Source of the DNA: Planctomycetota bacterium
GTDB taxonomy: Bacteria > Planctomycetota > Phycisphaerae > WQYP01
NCBI GenBank assembly: GCA_021785155.1
Contig: JAJYGE010000036.1
Coordinates: 1 to 7,334, forward strand
DNA length: 7,334 nt
Reading direction: 5' to 3'
The notes beneath the pieces are model-generated. The model saw only the letters and a list, made by a program, of their open reading frames with translations. It did not search any database and had not been told where the DNA came from. Of this stretch, positions 6,881 through 7,334 are shown in pieces (the first letter of the stretch is position 1; each line of letters starts with the position of its first letter). Position numbers and translations under genes: made by a program.

Positions 6881-7334
6881 ATGATGGCGGCAAATCAATT
6901 TTGGAAGTTTCTTATCGCAGGCTTGGCGCTGGCGGCCAGTGACCGGGGCGTTTTCGCGGCAAGCCCGTCAGTTGCGGCCGGTGCCGCAGTTCCTACGGTA
7001 AATAGAGCAATGGTTCCGCACGCGAGTGCCGTAACGATTGCAACCAAAACACCCGTGAATCCCACCGGGCCGGTATATAATGAGACTGAAAAACTATTCA
7101 AGCTGGCGCTTACGCCTGGCATGGCCGGTTCGACAATCTTGGGTTCCCTGAAATCGACCGATGACCCGGCATTAACTCCATTTTTTCTAGCTGTTAGCCA
7201 TACGCGATGGCCGGAGTTACAACTCATCGGTTTGCTGGATGCCAATGGCGTAAGTAAAAACGCCAGGATGATTAATATTGCAAAGTTTCTGGCAATTCCG
7301 ATCCCACGATTAATAGGTCCATCGCTGGCGGTCA
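6881..7334 (+). CDS. Putative exported protein, possibly HEAT-like, 5' part only
   Basis: The frame is open from ATG 6881 to the right edge, giving 151 visible residues. AGGAG at 6867-6871 lies 9 bases before the start, a good ribosome-binding site. The N terminus (MMAANQFWKFLIAGLALAAS) has a hydrophobic stretch and plausible signal peptidase sites after Ala18 (ALA) or Ala26 (VFA), so export across the inner membrane is likely. Residues 27-65 are a low-complexity Ala/Pro/Thr/Val-rich linker. From about residue 68 the sequence becomes helical in style: ETEKLFKLAL, then STILGSLKSTDDPALTPFFLAVSHTRWPELQLIGLL at 84-119 (cited in part), and a further helix. The pattern of a length-matched helix pair with DDPAL and PEL at turns resembles HEAT or PBS-lyase repeats. 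This is a tentative reading from one and a half repeats. I do not recognise a specific family and cannot assign a function. It is transcribed away from the aminotransferase and its C-terminal part lies outside the window. Confidence 0.7.
   Translation, partial: MMAANQFWKFLIAGLALAASDRGVFAASPSVAAGAAVPTVNRAMVPHASAVTIATKTPVNPTGPVYNETEKLFKLALTPGMAGSTILGSLKSTDDPALTPFFLAVSHTRWPELQLIGLLDANGVSKNARMINIAKFLAIPIPRLIGPSLAV

Overview
The window is about 7.3 kb of gene-dense bacterial chromosome with roughly balanced GC and no sign of mobile DNA. Four genes lie in a row on the + strand, one gene converges on them from the - strand, and a further + strand gene runs off the right edge. The combination of a single-domain MazG, a precorrin-2 dehydrogenase, a CcsA/HemX-like membrane protein, glutamyl-tRNA reductase, a UvrD/PcrA helicase and a secreted, possibly HEAT-like protein suggests a planctomycete-like bacterium, perhaps Phycisphaerae. 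That placement is an inference from gene content and protein style. No rRNA or marker was available to confirm it.

Layout. Bases 1-239 hold the 3' end of a MazG-type nucleotide pyrophosphohydrolase. Bases 283-3202 form a tight tetrapyrrole cluster with gaps of 6 and 19 bases: sirC-type precorrin-2 dehydrogenase, a CcsA/HemX-family membrane protein, and hemA. After an 85-base gap with a good ribosome-binding site comes an 833-residue UvrD/PcrA helicase (3288-5789). A 52-base gap separates it from a convergent branched-chain aminotransferase (ilvE type, 5842-6699, - strand). A 181-base divergent intergenic region follows, and then a secreted protein begins at 6881 and is cut off by the window edge.

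How the genes work together. HemA makes the first committed product of C5-pathway tetrapyrrole synthesis (glutamate-1-semialdehyde from Glu-tRNA). SirC acts on the siroheme side branch. The membrane protein between them resembles both cytochrome c synthesis factor CcsA and HemX, which is encoded beside hemA in Bacillus. The helicase, the aminotransferase and the MazG protein are housekeeping functions with no obvious pathway link to the tetrapyrrole genes.

I found no convincing new system. The points most worth a second look are a strongly acidic insertion of about 84 residues with no basic residues in the helicase 2B region, the loss of CcsA signature residues in the hemA-linked membrane protein, and the truncated secreted protein at the right edge. 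I saw no tRNA, rRNA, CRISPR array, insertion sequence or attachment site.
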